From contig NZ_JALLGK010000001.1 of NCBI RefSeq assembly GCF_023072595.1, positions 806,001-870,000 of the forward strand: a stretch of DNA of 64,000 nt, written 5' to 3'. The first letter of the stretch is position 1. The number at the start of each line of letters is the position of its first letter. The stretch comes from Streptomyces sp. XM4193 (lineage in GTDB: Bacteria > Actinomycetota > Actinomycetes > Streptomycetales > Streptomycetaceae). Under the pieces are notes generated by a model. That model was given only the letters and a program-made list of their open reading frames with translations, was not told where the DNA came from and made no database searches. Position numbers and translations under genes: made by a program. Below, piece after piece: positions 1 through 8,649 of this stretch.

Positions 1-303
1 GCCCGTCATGGAGCCGAACAGCATCACCTGGCCGTCCGCCGTGCTGCCCGCCAGACGTTTGGCGAGCACACCCGCGGTCTGCGTCCACGACTCGATCAGC
101 AGGAACGGCGGGTAGGCCAGGTCCTCCTGGTCCGGATCGGGACCCAGCCCGGCGTACCAGGGCTCGTTGAAGGTGACGGCCTTGACCGCCCGGATCTCCT
201 GCTCGCCGAGTTCCAGGACCCGGTCGACCAGGAGGATCGGGTAGCGGTGCGGAAGGGTCGCGCGCACCTCGGCGGAGGTGGCGCCGGCGGCGGTGGTCGT
301 CAT
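1..303 (-). CDS. FabZ-like hot-dog dehydratase subunit (3' end cut by window edge)
   Basis: The gene starts at ATG 303 and runs off the left edge, leaving 101 codons. The N-terminal motif LPHRYPILLVDRVLE is the signature of FabZ-type 3-hydroxyacyl-ACP dehydratases. The catalytic loop normally reading GHFP is missing: the protein goes from FNEPWYAG to YPPFLLIES, keeping the Glu of the central helix but losing the His. The upstream gene (300-698) has the opposite pattern with GHYP present, so the two probably form a heterodimer that dehydrates polyene beta-hydroxyacyl-ACP. The start overlaps the upstream stop (ATGA), which indicates translational coupling. The fold is clear; the pairing is inference. 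Confidence 0.8.
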   Translation of the reverse strand, partial: MTTTAAGATSAEVRATLPHRYPILLVDRVLELGEQEIRAVKAVTFNEPWYAGLGPDPDQEDLAYPPFLLIESWTQTAGVLAKRLAGSTADGQVMLFGSMTG

Positions 304-698
304 GCGACCGCCTCCGGCAGATAGCGCAGACGCATGGTGGCGGCCTGTCCGTGCTGGGTGGCGACCTTGGCCTGACAGCGCCAACCCTCGCCGCGCTGCG
401 ACCAGTTGAGCTCGATCGACAGTCGGTCGCCGGGGTGGACGGCGGACAGGAAGCGGGTCGACTCCACCGAATCGAGTCTCAACTCCCCTGCGGGCGGCGG
501 CGTTTCGGCCTCCGCCGCGCGGCGCACGCACTCCATCACGCAGACGCCCGGGAAGATCGGGAAGTCCGGGTAGTGCCCGGCGAAGACGGGCTCGTCCCGG
601 CTGACCCCCACCGCGTACGAGGCGGACCAGCTCTCCGAGCCCTCCTCGCGCGCGAGCGGGCGCAGGCGCTCGGGAGCGGCCTGGACCGGACTGATCAC
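300..698 (-). CDS. FabZ-like hot-dog dehydratase subunit with catalytic His
   Basis: A 132-aa single hot-dog domain. The central motif FAGHYPDFPIFPGVCVMEC holds the dehydratase His (GHYP) and helix Glu, so this subunit can supply the catalytic His that its downstream partner lacks. It is short but complete for one hot-dog fold. The GTG start at 698 overlaps the stop of the ACP gene (GTGA) and its own stop overlaps the next start, so three genes are coupled. The likely role is dehydration during assembly of the polyunsaturated acyl chain that becomes the cinnamoyl group. The same two-domain order occurs as one fused protein at 46330-47340. Confidence 0.8.
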   Translation of the reverse strand: MISPVQAAPERLRPLAREEGSESWSASYAVGVSRDEPVFAGHYPDFPIFPGVCVMECVRRAAEAETPPPAGELRLDSVESTRFLSAVHPGDRLSIELNWSQRGEGWRCQAKVATQHGQAATMRLRYLPEAVA

Positions 699-958
699 GA
701 AGCCACCTGGAGCTTGCTGTGCACCAGCTCGTAGGTGCTCTCCAGCGTCCGGACGGAGCGCATCTCGGTCTCGGCGATCTTGATGCCGTACTTGCGCTCC
801 ACCACCACGACGACCTCCAGGGCCATCAACGAGTCGACTCCGAGGGCCTCCACGAAGTCGGCGTCGTCCGAGACCTCCGACACGTCGGTGTCGATGGTGT
901 CGGCCAGCAGCTTGCGCAGCTCTTCCCGATCCAGGGGAGCGACCGCTTCGATAGACAT
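695..958 (-). CDS. Acyl carrier protein
   Basis: An 87-aa acyl carrier protein. The phosphopantetheine site is GVDSLMALE, with Ser in the expected DSL context, preceded by an acidic helix I (LLADTIDTDVSEVSDDADF). It lies between the KS/CLF genes and the dehydratase pair and is coupled to the latter by a GTGA overlap, so it probably carries the growing polyene chain. A second ACP of the operon is at 5693-5956, and a third in the window is at 48531-48785. Their split of labour cannot be read from sequence. Confidence 0.93.
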   Translation of the reverse strand: MSIEAVAPLDREELRKLLADTIDTDVSEVSDDADFVEALGVDSLMALEVVVVVERKYGIKIAETEMRSVRTLESTYELVHSKLQVAS

Positions 959-1038
959 GGGGTTCCTTTCGGGTGTGCTTGGGTGAGCGGCGCTCGGTCG
1001 TACTCGGTGAGCCGGCGCCCGGTGGGTGGTGAGCCGGT

Positions 1039-2139
1039 TCAGCGCACCGGGAAGCGCAGCGCCGCGCAGGAGACGACGCCGTTGTCGTCCACCGACGACA
1101 CCAGTGCGACGCCGCCGGCCGGCACCTCGCCGCGCTCGGCGAGGCTCAGCAGCGAGCCGATCTGGAAGGCCGCGGAGGCGGCGGTGGTGTCGCCGACGGA
1201 GGACATCGCCGGGGCGCGGCCGAGGATCTCGGCGCCGAAGCGGCCGGTGAGCACCTCGTGCTCCTGCTCGCCGAGCGCACCGGTCAGCGGGGAGGTGGAG
1301 ACCGCGAAGACGTCCTCGGGGGAGATCTCGCCGCGCTCCAGCACCGCGTCGATGCAGCCGCCGAGCGCGTCGCGCAGGTCGTCGAAGAAGACCCGGGACT
1401 CCACGGCCGACACCTCGGCCAGCCCGCGGCTCTCCTCGGTGGCGAAGCTGCCGGACTCCAGCATGAACATCGCGCAGCCCTCACCGAGCAGCGCACCGGC
1501 GTCCGCACCGCGGCGGTGGTGGTCCAGCCAGGCGCGGGCGGTGGAGAACTCCTCGGCGGCGCCGCACAGTACGGTCCTGGCGCGGCCGGAGCCGAGCAGC
1601 CCGGTGGCGTAGCTCAGCGCGGAGAGCCCGGCGGCCCGGCCGCCGGCGATGGTGGTGTTCGGGCCCTTGAGGCTGTGCCAGATCGCGCACTGGCCGGCGG
1701 CGCAGTTCATCACCGCGTTCGGCATCAGCGAGGGGTCGACGTAGAACGGACGGTCGCCCTCCATCGAGGCACGGGTGAAGTCCATCATCGACTGCGCGCT
1801 GCCCGTGGTGGTGCCGAGCACCAGCGCGGTCTCCTCGTCGGAGGCCGTGCGCAGGTCGCCCGAGTCGCGCAGCAGGTCGCGCACCGCGGTGACCGCCAGA
1901 CCGGTCACCCGGTCCATCGAGCGGGTGCCCTTCTTGCCGAGCACCTCGCGGAGCGCGAAGCCGGGCACCAGGCAGGCGTGGCTGTCCGGGCCGCCCGACC
2001 ACTCCTCGGCGTCCAGCGCGGACGAGGCGTCCGTGCCGGCCAGCACACCGGACACGAACGCGTCCTTGCCGATGCCGAAGGGCGACACCGCGGACCACGC
2101 GGTGATCACCGGTTTCGTCGCGATCGCCGTAAGCGTCAT
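1039..2139 (-). CDS. KS-like protein without active-site Cys (chain-length-factor-like)
   Basis: A 366-aa thiolase-fold protein related to ketosynthase beta subunits. Where active KS enzymes have TACSAG this protein reads AGGRAAG, so the nucleophile Cys is replaced (Arg by my alignment) and it cannot condense by itself. The GPNTT segment before the site and the C-terminal glycine-rich strand region are retained. The first CLF-like gene (2220-3170) has a different replacement, so the operon carries two distinct partner subunits for its two active KS proteins. ATG 2139 is chosen because it precedes the first KS-like strand. A hairpin (2187-2212) lies in the 80-bp gap upstream. Confidence 0.75.
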   Translation of the reverse strand: MTLTAIATKPVITAWSAVSPFGIGKDAFVSGVLAGTDASSALDAEEWSGGPDSHACLVPGFALREVLGKKGTRSMDRVTGLAVTAVRDLLRDSGDLRTASDEETALVLGTTTGSAQSMMDFTRASMEGDRPFYVDPSLMPNAVMNCAAGQCAIWHSLKGPNTTIAGGRAAGLSALSYATGLLGSGRARTVLCGAAEEFSTARAWLDHHRRGADAGALLGEGCAMFMLESGSFATEESRGLAEVSAVESRVFFDDLRDALGGCIDAVLERGEISPEDVFAVSTSPLTGALGEQEHEVLTGRFGAEILGRAPAMSSVGDTTAASAAFQIGSLLSLAERGEVPAGGVALVSSVDDNGVVSCAALRFPVR

Positions 2140-2186
2140 GGTCAGAGTTCCGTTCTGTTCGAAGTCCTGGGGAGAGGCGGGAGGTT

Positions 2187-2212
2187 GCCGGGCCGCCCGG
2201 GGACGGCCCGGC
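2187..2212 (-). other. Intercistronic hairpin
   Basis: A perfect 9-bp inverted repeat (gccgggccg / cggcccggc) with an 8-nt loop, in the gap between the two CLF-like genes. No T-run follows. It could be an attenuator or mRNA-stabilising stem. Confidence 0.5.
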
Positions 2213-2219
2213 GGACTGC

Positions 2220-3170
2220 TCAGTGCGCGAGGAGCTCGGCTTCCGCCCGAGAGGGGTGGTGCAGTACGAGCGTGGCGACGCCGTCGTCGCTGTCGCTGCC
2301 GGCCACCAGCCACATCGGGCCGTCGGTGCCGGACTCCAGCGCGCCGACCGCCGCCGCGCACTGCACGACGCCGAGGGCTCCCGACAGTTCGCCCCAGGCG
2401 GCGGCGAGGTCGTGCCGCGCCGGGCCCGGGATCAGCTCGTCGGCGGCGGTGCCGGGGGCGAACCAGGCGGCGGGCGCCTCGGTCTCGGTCTCCGCCAACT
2501 CGCCGACACCGGTCGCCAGATCGCTGCTGCGGGTGTGTGCGCCGATCACCGCGCGCACCGTCGAACCGCGCTCGCGCGCGGACTCCGCGCGTTCCAGGAC
2601 CAGACCGGCCGCGCCGTCGGCCACCGGGCCGCCGACCAGGCTTCGCACGATCTCGTTGTCCGGCTCGACGCCGACCACCACGACCTGGTCGGCACGGTCG
2701 GCGCGCAGCAGGGCCGAGGCCCAGCGCACCGCGTCCAGACCCGAGGTGGGGCCGTTGCACAGCGTCAGATTGGGGCCCTTGAAGCCGTACTTGATGGCGA
2801 TCTCGGAGGCCGTGATGTTGCTGGAGGCGTTCGGGGTGTCCATCGGGCTGACGCCGTAGGTGCCCTCTTCGCTGATGGTCTTCGTCACCCGGCAGACGGT
2901 GTCGACGTTGCCGAGGTTGGTGCTCACCAGCACCGCGACGCGGGTGCCGTCCACGGTCAGCTCGCCGTCCGCGTACAGCCCGCCGTCGGTGACGGTGCGC
3001 AGCGCGGCGCACAGCCCGAGCTGGGTGGCGCGGTCCTTGTAGCGCAGACCCTTCTTGCCGAGGATCTCCTTGGGGTCGACGGAGCCCTGCGGGCCGCTCG
3101 CCGCGGCGAGTTCGGCCGCCGACTCGGCTCCCGGCATGGCGACTCCGACGCCGGTCACGGTAATCATCAT
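2220..3170 (-). CDS. KS-like protein without active-site Cys (chain-length factor)
   Basis: A 316-aa ketosynthase-fold protein. The nucleophile-elbow region reads NLTLCNGPTSGLDAV; alignment with TACSAG puts Pro at the Cys position, typical of a decarboxylating or length-controlling partner subunit. It begins MMITVTGVGVAMPG, the standard KS N-terminal strand. ATG 3170 overlaps the stop of the KS gene at 3167-4303 (ATGA), so the pair is co-translated and is the most likely KS/CLF heterodimer. In cinnamoyl-lipid systems such heterodimers set the length of the polyene acyl chain. Confidence 0.82.
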   Translation of the reverse strand: MMITVTGVGVAMPGAESAAELAAASGPQGSVDPKEILGKKGLRYKDRATQLGLCAALRTVTDGGLYADGELTVDGTRVAVLVSTNLGNVDTVCRVTKTISEEGTYGVSPMDTPNASSNITASEIAIKYGFKGPNLTLCNGPTSGLDAVRWASALLRADRADQVVVVGVEPDNEIVRSLVGGPVADGAAGLVLERAESARERGSTVRAVIGAHTRSSDLATGVGELAETETEAPAAWFAPGTAADELIPGPARHDLAAAWGELSGALGVVQCAAAVGALESGTDGPMWLVAGSDSDDGVATLVLHHPSRAEAELLAH

Positions 3171-4303
3171 GCTCCCTCGACAATCGCCACGGCGTTGATC
3201 CCGCCGAACCCGAATCCGTGCACCTGGGCCAGCTGCGCCTCGTGCTTGGCCTCCTGACCGCGTACCAGCCGCACCCCGGCGGCCTCCTCGATCGGCTCGT
3301 CGAGGTTGACCAGCGGCGGCACCTTGCCGGTGGCCATCGCCTGGAGGGTGACCACCAGGCTCAACAGGCCGGCGGAGCCGCTGGTGTGACCGGTCATCGG
3401 CTTGATGCCGGTGACCAGCGGTACGCCCGCGTCCTCGCCGAAGACCTCGCCGTAGGCGGAGATCTCGACCAGGTCGTTGAGCGGAGTGCCGGTGCCGTGC
3501 AGCAGGACGAGGTCCATGTCGCCGGGGCTGGTGCCCGCGTGCCGGTGCGCCTGGCGCATGGCCTCGGCGACCTGCTCCTGGTCCGGTGCGGTGGGGTGCT
3601 TGGCGTCGCAGGTCATGCCGACGGCGCGCAGCCTGCCCCACAGCCGGCCGCCGGGCCACTGGAGGTCCTCGCGGCGCAGCACCACGGCGGCGGCGCCGTC
3701 GCCGAGGATGGTGCCGCGGCGGTTGACGTCCAGAGTGCGCAGCGACTCGGGCGGGTTGGGCTGTACGCGGTCGGCCAGGCCGTGCATGGACTCGGTGATC
3801 GCGTCCACGCCCGCGACGATGACGGTGTCCGCCTCGCCCATGCTCAGCAGGTCGGCGCCGAGCGCCAGGGTGTAGAGCGAGGCGGAGCAGGCGTTGGAGA
3901 TGGTGAGGCTGTCGGAGGTGCCGAAGCGCTCGCGCAGCGCGGTGCCGAAGTGCAGCTGGTCGGCGCCGAAGTCGGCACCGTCGCGCCACCACAGCTCGGC
4001 CGAGCGCAGCTCGCGCAGGCCGGTGCCGACGAGGACCGGGATGCCCGAGAGGTCCTCGCCCAGGCCCGCGTCCGCCGCGGCCTGGCCGACGGCGTCGAGC
4101 AGGAAGCCGGTGGCGCGCAGTGTGCGGTCGGCGCCCTCGGGGCGGTCGTCCACCTCGAACAACTGGCGGCCGTTGTAGTGCTGGTGGTCGAAGCCGCGCA
4201 TCGGGCCGAGCCCGCTGCGGCCCGCGCACAGGCTGCTGAAGACCTCGTCGGCGTCGCGGCCGATGCTCGCGACGGCGCCGACACCGGTGATGGGAAGCCT
4301 CAC
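3167..4303 (-). CDS. Beta-ketoacyl-ACP synthase (KS alpha, second copy)
   Basis: A 378-aa ketosynthase. The catalytic triad is present: Cys139 in SNACSAS, His269 in LLHGTGTPLND and His306 in KPMTGHTSG. The C-terminal FGFGGINAVAIV strand is typical. It starts at GTG 4303, overlapping the stop of the preceding KS gene (GTGA), and its own stop overlaps the CLF start (ATGA), so KS-KS-CLF are translated as a block. Type II polyene systems often use more than one KS pair for different chain lengths; the division of labour here is unknown. Confidence 0.9.
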   Translation of the reverse strand: MRLPITGVGAVASIGRDADEVFSSLCAGRSGLGPMRGFDHQHYNGRQLFEVDDRPEGADRTLRATGFLLDAVGQAAADAGLGEDLSGIPVLVGTGLRELRSAELWWRDGADFGADQLHFGTALRERFGTSDSLTISNACSASLYTLALGADLLSMGEADTVIVAGVDAITESMHGLADRVQPNPPESLRTLDVNRRGTILGDGAAAVVLRREDLQWPGGRLWGRLRAVGMTCDAKHPTAPDQEQVAEAMRQAHRHAGTSPGDMDLVLLHGTGTPLNDLVEISAYGEVFGEDAGVPLVTGIKPMTGHTSGSAGLLSLVVTLQAMATGKVPPLVNLDEPIEEAAGVRLVRGQEAKHEAQLAQVHGFGFGGINAVAIVEGA

Positions 4304-5556
4304 AGCGCACTCTCCGCGTACTTGCCGAGGATCACGATGGCGTTGTTGCCGCCGAAGGCCAGACCGTTGTTCTGCACGACGCGCAGATCGGCCTCGACGG
4401 ACTCGTTCGGCACGCAGTCGATCTCGCACTCGGGGTCGGTCTCGCGGTGGTTGATCGTCGGCGGTATGAAGCCGTGGTGCAGCGAGAGCGAGCAGGCGAT
4501 GGTCGCCAGCGCGCTCGCGGCGCCCATGGTGTGGCCGAGCATCGACTTCAGCGAGACGGTCCGCGGCGGGCCGTCGCCGTACACGTCGTGGATCGCACGG
4601 GACTCGGTCACGTCGTTGGCCTTGGTGCCGGTGCCGTGCGCGGAGATCAGGTCGACCTCCTCGGTCTTGACGCCGGCGTTCTCCAGCGCGATCTCCATGC
4701 AGCGGGCGACGCTGTCCTGGTTCGGCGCGACCTGGTGGTAGGCGTCGCAGTTCATGCCGTAGCCGAGCACCTCGGCGTAGATCTTGGCGCCGCGGGCGCG
4801 GGCGGAGGCCAGGCTCTCCAGCATCAGTACGCCGGCGCCCTCGCCGGTGAGGATGCCCTTGCGGTCGACGTCGAAGGGACGGCAGACGTCCGGGGCGATG
4901 GTGCCCAGCCGGTAGAAGCCGGTGAAGGTCTTGCGGCACATGGCGTCGGCGCCGCCGCACAGGGCGTAGTCCACCTCGCCGGAGCGGATGGCGTCGAAGC
5001 CCTGGCCGATGGCGTAGTTGCCGGCCGAGCAGGCGGTCGCGATGGTGACGGCCTCGACGTTGGACAGGCCCAACTCCTGGGCCGCGGCGATGGAGAGCCG
5101 GTTCGGCGAGACGCGGCGCGCGGTGGTCGGGTCCATCGCGGCGGGGCCGGAGGCGATCTCGGTCTCGACGAGGTTGTCGAGGTCGTAGGACTCGCCGTCG
5201 GTGGTGCCGATGGAGATCATGCCGCGCTTGGCGCGCAGGTCCTCCAGCTCGACGCCGGACTCCTCGACGGCCATCCGGGCGGCGGCGACGGAGAAGGTGG
5301 TGGCGCGGCCGAGAGTGTCGACCGGCAGGTTGTGGATCCAGCGCTCGGGCTCGGACCCGGTGATCTCGCAGCCGTTGGCGTGCGCGAAGCCCTCGGTGTC
5401 GAAGAGCGTGATCGGCTTCGCCCCGCTGCGGCCGGCCCGCAGACCCTTGGCGAACTCATCGGCGCCCACACCGATGCTGGAGAACACGCCGAACCCCGTC
5501 AGTACGACCCGGGTTTCCGCGTCGTCGGGCATTGCGTCAGAAATGTTCACAGACAT
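4300..5556 (-). CDS. Beta-ketoacyl-ACP synthase (FabF-type KS alpha)
   Basis: A 418-aa FabF-like ketosynthase with Cys176 (TATACSAGNYAIG), His307 (SAHGTGTKAND) and His342 (KSMLGHTMGA), so fully active by motif. It is the first KS of a KS-KS-CLF block with 4-base overlaps. Together with the ACP at 5693 it should elongate a malonyl-derived chain for the cinnamoyl lipid. The gap upstream holds a strong hairpin (5639-5670). Its sequence is more FabF-like than the second KS, so it may act on early cycles; that is inference. Confidence 0.92.
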   Translation of the reverse strand: MSVNISDAMPDDAETRVVLTGFGVFSSIGVGADEFAKGLRAGRSGAKPITLFDTEGFAHANGCEITGSEPERWIHNLPVDTLGRATTFSVAAARMAVEESGVELEDLRAKRGMISIGTTDGESYDLDNLVETEIASGPAAMDPTTARRVSPNRLSIAAAQELGLSNVEAVTIATACSAGNYAIGQGFDAIRSGEVDYALCGGADAMCRKTFTGFYRLGTIAPDVCRPFDVDRKGILTGEGAGVLMLESLASARARGAKIYAEVLGYGMNCDAYHQVAPNQDSVARCMEIALENAGVKTEEVDLISAHGTGTKANDVTESRAIHDVYGDGPPRTVSLKSMLGHTMGAASALATIACSLSLHHGFIPPTINHRETDPECEIDCVPNESVEADLRVVQNNGLAFGGNNAIVILGKYAESAL

Positions 5557-5638
5557 AAATCTCCCTCGGTACGGCCTGGTCGACTCGGACGGGGCCGGGA
5601 ATGGAACGCCGATCTGCGGCCTCCTGGGAAGCCGCTTC

Positions 5639-5670
5639 CGGAGGGCCGGCGGTCAGCCGCCGGCCCTCCG
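5639..5670 (-). terminator. Strong intercistronic hairpin (terminator or attenuator)
   Basis: A perfect 14-bp inverted repeat (cggagggccggcgg / ccgccggccctccg) with a tcag loop, between the ACP gene and the KS block. It lacks a T-run, as is usual in Streptomyces. It could partly terminate transcription or protect an mRNA end. Confidence 0.6.
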
Positions 5671-5692
5671 AAGGTGCGGTCCAGCCGTGCGC

Positions 5693-5956
5693 TTACGCGC
5701 CGGCGGCGATCGCCTCCCCGACAACGGCGTAGACGCCGTCGAGGTTGACCATGCGCTCCAGCTCGGTCTGGTCGATCGTGATCTTGAACTCCTTCTCGAG
5801 ACCGGCCAGGATCTCGATGGCGCGCAGCGAGTCGGCGCCGTGGTCCTCCTTGAAGAGGCTGTCGTTGCTGACCTCGTCCTCTTCGAGCTCCAGGACGTCG
5901 CAGACGAGCTCCTTGATGCGGGCCTGGGCGTCGGCGTCGATGGCGGAGGTGGTCAT
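5693..5956 (-). CDS. Acyl carrier protein
   Basis: An 87-aa ACP with the modification site GADSLRAIE and an acidic helix I (VCDVLELEEDEVSNDSLF). It is preceded by an AGAGAGAT ribosome-binding region just upstream of ATG 5956. It sits between the FAD-dependent desaturase-like gene and the KS block, so it is the probable carrier for chain extension and for later ring-forming steps. It is distinct in sequence from the ACP at 695-958. Confidence 0.93.
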   Translation of the reverse strand: MTTSAIDADAQARIKELVCDVLELEEDEVSNDSLFKEDHGADSLRAIEILAGLEKEFKITIDQTELERMVNLDGVYAVVGEAIAAGA

Positions 5957-6106
5957 GTTGATCTCTCTTTCTCTGTGCTGTGCGGGTGTGGTCGGACTGG
6001 GTGGGGAGCGGTGGAGATCCGGTGGGAACTCCGGGTGCTCCCCGGGTGGTTGGTCTTCGGTGGTGCTGTGGCGGACCGGCGGACGCGACCGGCGGACCGC
6101 CGTCCG

Positions 6107-7810
6107 CTAGCCGGTCGTGCCGGCGAGGGTTTCCAGGCGGGACGGCTTCCTGGTAGTCCGTCGGACGCTGCCGCGGCAGACGTCCCTGGGGTCCCAGCCG
6201 TCCGTGCGCTCGGGCAGCAGGTCCGCGTCGCCGTAGACGGTGCCGCCGCGGGCGGAGGCGAGCAGCGGCTCGCCGAGGATGTCGGCGGCGCAGGAGATGC
6301 CGCCGAGCATGACGCCGGCGATGCCGTTGCCCGACTGGGTGCTGGCGCCGACGACGTGCAGTCCGTCGATGCTGGTGGCGGTGCCCGGACGGGCCGTGCC
6401 GCCCCACTCGGCCATGCCGAAGGGGGTGCCGCCGGTGGAGAGGGTGTACCGCTCGTGGGTGAGCGGGGTCGCCGCCTCCAGGTGGGTGATGTGGTCGCGC
6501 AGCGGGCCCAGGGCCTTCTCCGCGGCCCGCAGGGTGGACTCGATCAACTCCTGCTTGCGGCGCAGGTAGATCGGGTTGCGCCGGTAGGACGGGTCGCTCG
6601 CGGGGCCCTCGTCCACGCCCCACCAGGCGTAGTCCGGCGGGCAGAGCGTCATCACCTGGAGGTTGGCGTGTCCGGGCGGGCACAGCGCGCGGTTGTGCGG
6701 GTCCTTGAGCGAGGCGAACGAGCAGAAGAGGAAGGGGACTTCACCGGTCTCGCCGGCGCCGGCCTGCTCGAAGTAGCCGTCGATGTCGTCGGTGTCGTAC
6801 CACCACAGGTTGGCGTTGGGCCGCTCGGAGAGGTCCTTGTCCAGGCCGAGGTAGAGCACCAGCCAGGGCATGCCCATCCGGGCGTTCTCGGTGCGCCTGA
6901 CGACCGACTTGGAGAAGTGCTCGGAGCCGACCAGCTCCAGCACGGTGCGCGGGTAGTCGGCGTTGGAGACGACCAGGCCGCTCCTGATCAGCTCGCCGTT
7001 CTCCAGCCCGACGCCGGTGACGGCGCCGTTGTCCACCAGCACCCGGCTCACCCGGCTGCGGGTGCGCACCTCGCCGCCGTGGGCCTCGATCACCTCGACC
7101 AGTCCGGCCGAGAGGACCTGGCCGCCGCCGGCCGGGAAGTAGGCGCCGCGCAGGTAGTGGTCGGTGACGCTGGTGTGCCGCGCGACCGTCGCCTGCTGCG
7201 GGGTCAGACCGTAGTTGGGGGCCTGGGCCGCGAGGACCGTGCGGGCGCGGGAGGAGAGTCCGCAGTGCCGGAACAGGTCGTCCAGCGTGCGCCTGCCCCA
7301 CTCGCGGATGGTGGTCGTACGACCCGCGATGTCTGCGGCCGACCACTCGTGCGCCTCGAACAGGGCCGAGCGCTGCTCCTCGCCGAGCGCCGAGCAGACG
7401 TCGACGAAGGTGTTCAGGCCCGCGGCCTCGTCCGGCATGGCCGCGGTCAGCCGCTGCCGGTACTCCTGCCAGCCGGCGGGCATGTCCACGGAGGCACCCG
7501 GTACGCGGATCTGGTCGAAGCCGCTCTGGTCCATCTCCAGGAACTCGACGCGCTTGTCGAGTCCGACGCCGGAGAGGATCGAGGGGATGACGCCGCCGGG
7601 CGCGCAGTCGCCGAGGTAGTGGACGCCGACGTCGAACTCGTAGCTCCGGCGCCGCCGGAAGACGTGGCTGTTGCCGCCGACGATCGAGAACTGCTCGAGC
7701 ACCAGGACGCGCTTGCCCGCGGCGGCCAGGTAGGCAGCGGCGGTCAGTCCGCCGAGGCCGGCCCCGACCACGACGGCATCCCAGTCGGTGCCGTGCGCCT
7801 TGCTGTCCAC
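6107..7810 (-). CDS. FAD-dependent desaturase, phytoene dehydrogenase/CrtISO-like
   Basis: A 567-aa flavoprotein. The N-terminal dinucleotide motif VVVGAGLGGLTAAAYL is followed by the phytoene-desaturase family block VLEQFSIVGGNSHVF, and the C-terminal FAD segment reads GLHVVGASTQSGNGIAGVM. It resembles carotenoid isomerase/retinol saturase enzymes. Genes of this type recur in cinnamoyl-lipid clusters, where ring formation is thought to need a Z-polyene, 6-pi electrocyclisation and then oxidation to the arene; this enzyme is a good candidate for the oxidation. The GTG start at 7810 has a GGAGAAGA ribosome-binding site. Its exact substrate is inference. Confidence 0.88.
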   Translation of the reverse strand: MDSKAHGTDWDAVVVGAGLGGLTAAAYLAAAGKRVLVLEQFSIVGGNSHVFRRRRSYEFDVGVHYLGDCAPGGVIPSILSGVGLDKRVEFLEMDQSGFDQIRVPGASVDMPAGWQEYRQRLTAAMPDEAAGLNTFVDVCSALGEEQRSALFEAHEWSAADIAGRTTTIREWGRRTLDDLFRHCGLSSRARTVLAAQAPNYGLTPQQATVARHTSVTDHYLRGAYFPAGGGQVLSAGLVEVIEAHGGEVRTRSRVSRVLVDNGAVTGVGLENGELIRSGLVVSNADYPRTVLELVGSEHFSKSVVRRTENARMGMPWLVLYLGLDKDLSERPNANLWWYDTDDIDGYFEQAGAGETGEVPFLFCSFASLKDPHNRALCPPGHANLQVMTLCPPDYAWWGVDEGPASDPSYRRNPIYLRRKQELIESTLRAAEKALGPLRDHITHLEAATPLTHERYTLSTGGTPFGMAEWGGTARPGTATSIDGLHVVGASTQSGNGIAGVMLGGISCAADILGEPLLASARGGTVYGDADLLPERTDGWDPRDVCRGSVRRTTRKPSRLETLAGTTG

Positions 7811-7853
7811 TGTCTTCTCCTCGTTGCGTGCGCGGTGTTGGTGTGTCGGCGGT

Positions 7854-7896
7854 GCCGCCGGGGCGGCCGCGGTTCAGGCGCGGCCGCCCCGGCGGC
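7854..7896 (-). terminator. Strong intercistronic hairpin
   Basis: A perfect 18-bp stem (7854-7871 pairs with 7879-7896) with a 7-nt loop, filling most of the gap between the isomerase-like and desaturase-like genes. It may terminate or attenuate transcription, or protect upstream mRNA. Confidence 0.6.
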
Positions 7897-7901
7897 GGTC
7901 G

Positions 7902-8624
7902 TCAGCCGCAGCCGCCGGCGTGGCCCTGGTCGCCGCCGACCGGGAACTGGTCGGCGTGCGTCGCCGGGTCCGGCGCCTTCTCGGCGGAGGCCGCCGGCGC
8001 CGCGGTGGCGCCGACCGACTTCACGAACTGCTCGACCCGGTCCACGCCCCAGAACTTGTCCCGGCCGTGGATGAAGAACGGCACACCGAACAGTCCGTCG
8101 TGCGCGGACTCGGCGAGCGTCTCGGCTCCCCGTCGACGCAGCTCCGGGTCCTTGTGGGCGTTGGCCAACACGTCGGCGTCCAGGCCCAGTTCGGTGGCGA
8201 TCTCCGCCATGACCTCGGGCTCGGAGATGTTCCTGCCCTCCTGCCACCGGGCGCGGTGGGCGGCGGCGACGAAGTCCTTGCCGCGTCCCGCGTCCTCCGC
8301 CGCGAACCAGGCCAGGTGAGCGACCTCCCAGCACGGATCACGGTCGATCGGCCAGGTGATGTCGCTCAGGCCCCGCTCGGTGGCGAGCCTGCGCGTGTCC
8401 TGCAGGATGTAGAAGTTCTTCGCCCTGCTCATCGCGACGATGGGCAGCGTGACCCCTTCGTCGGCGAGCAGTCGCGTGGTCTCCTCGTCCGGCTCCCAGA
8501 ACGGCAGCCATTCGATGCGGTCCAGAACCTCGGGGTGCTTGCTCATCAGGTCGCGGTAGGCGAACCAGGAATACGGGCTGCGGAGCGAGAAGTACCAACG
8601 CAGCTTGCGCGGGCGGGAAGCCAT
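7902..8624 (-). CDS. DsbA-fold isomerase, 2-hydroxychromene-2-carboxylate isomerase-like
   Basis: A 240-aa protein of the DsbA/GST-kappa superfamily. The N-terminus WYFSLRSPYSWFAY carries Ser, not CxxC, at the active site, as in 2-hydroxychromene-2-carboxylate isomerases, and GVPFFI has the cis-Pro loop. The C-terminal ~25 residues (Pro/Ala-rich, ending GGCG) are an unusual tail. In cinnamoyl-lipid pathways an isomerase of this type is thought to set the Z double bond needed for electrocyclisation, which fits its place next to the desaturase-like gene. ATG 8624 is preceded by GGAGGATTC. Confidence 0.82.
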   Translation of the reverse strand: MASRPRKLRWYFSLRSPYSWFAYRDLMSKHPEVLDRIEWLPFWEPDEETTRLLADEGVTLPIVAMSRAKNFYILQDTRRLATERGLSDITWPIDRDPCWEVAHLAWFAAEDAGRGKDFVAAAHRARWQEGRNISEPEVMAEIATELGLDADVLANAHKDPELRRRGAETLAESAHDGLFGVPFFIHGRDKFWGVDRVEQFVKSVGATAAPAASAEKAPDPATHADQFPVGGDQGHAGGCG

Positions 8625-8649
8625 GAATCCTCCGGGCTGGTCGTCGGGG

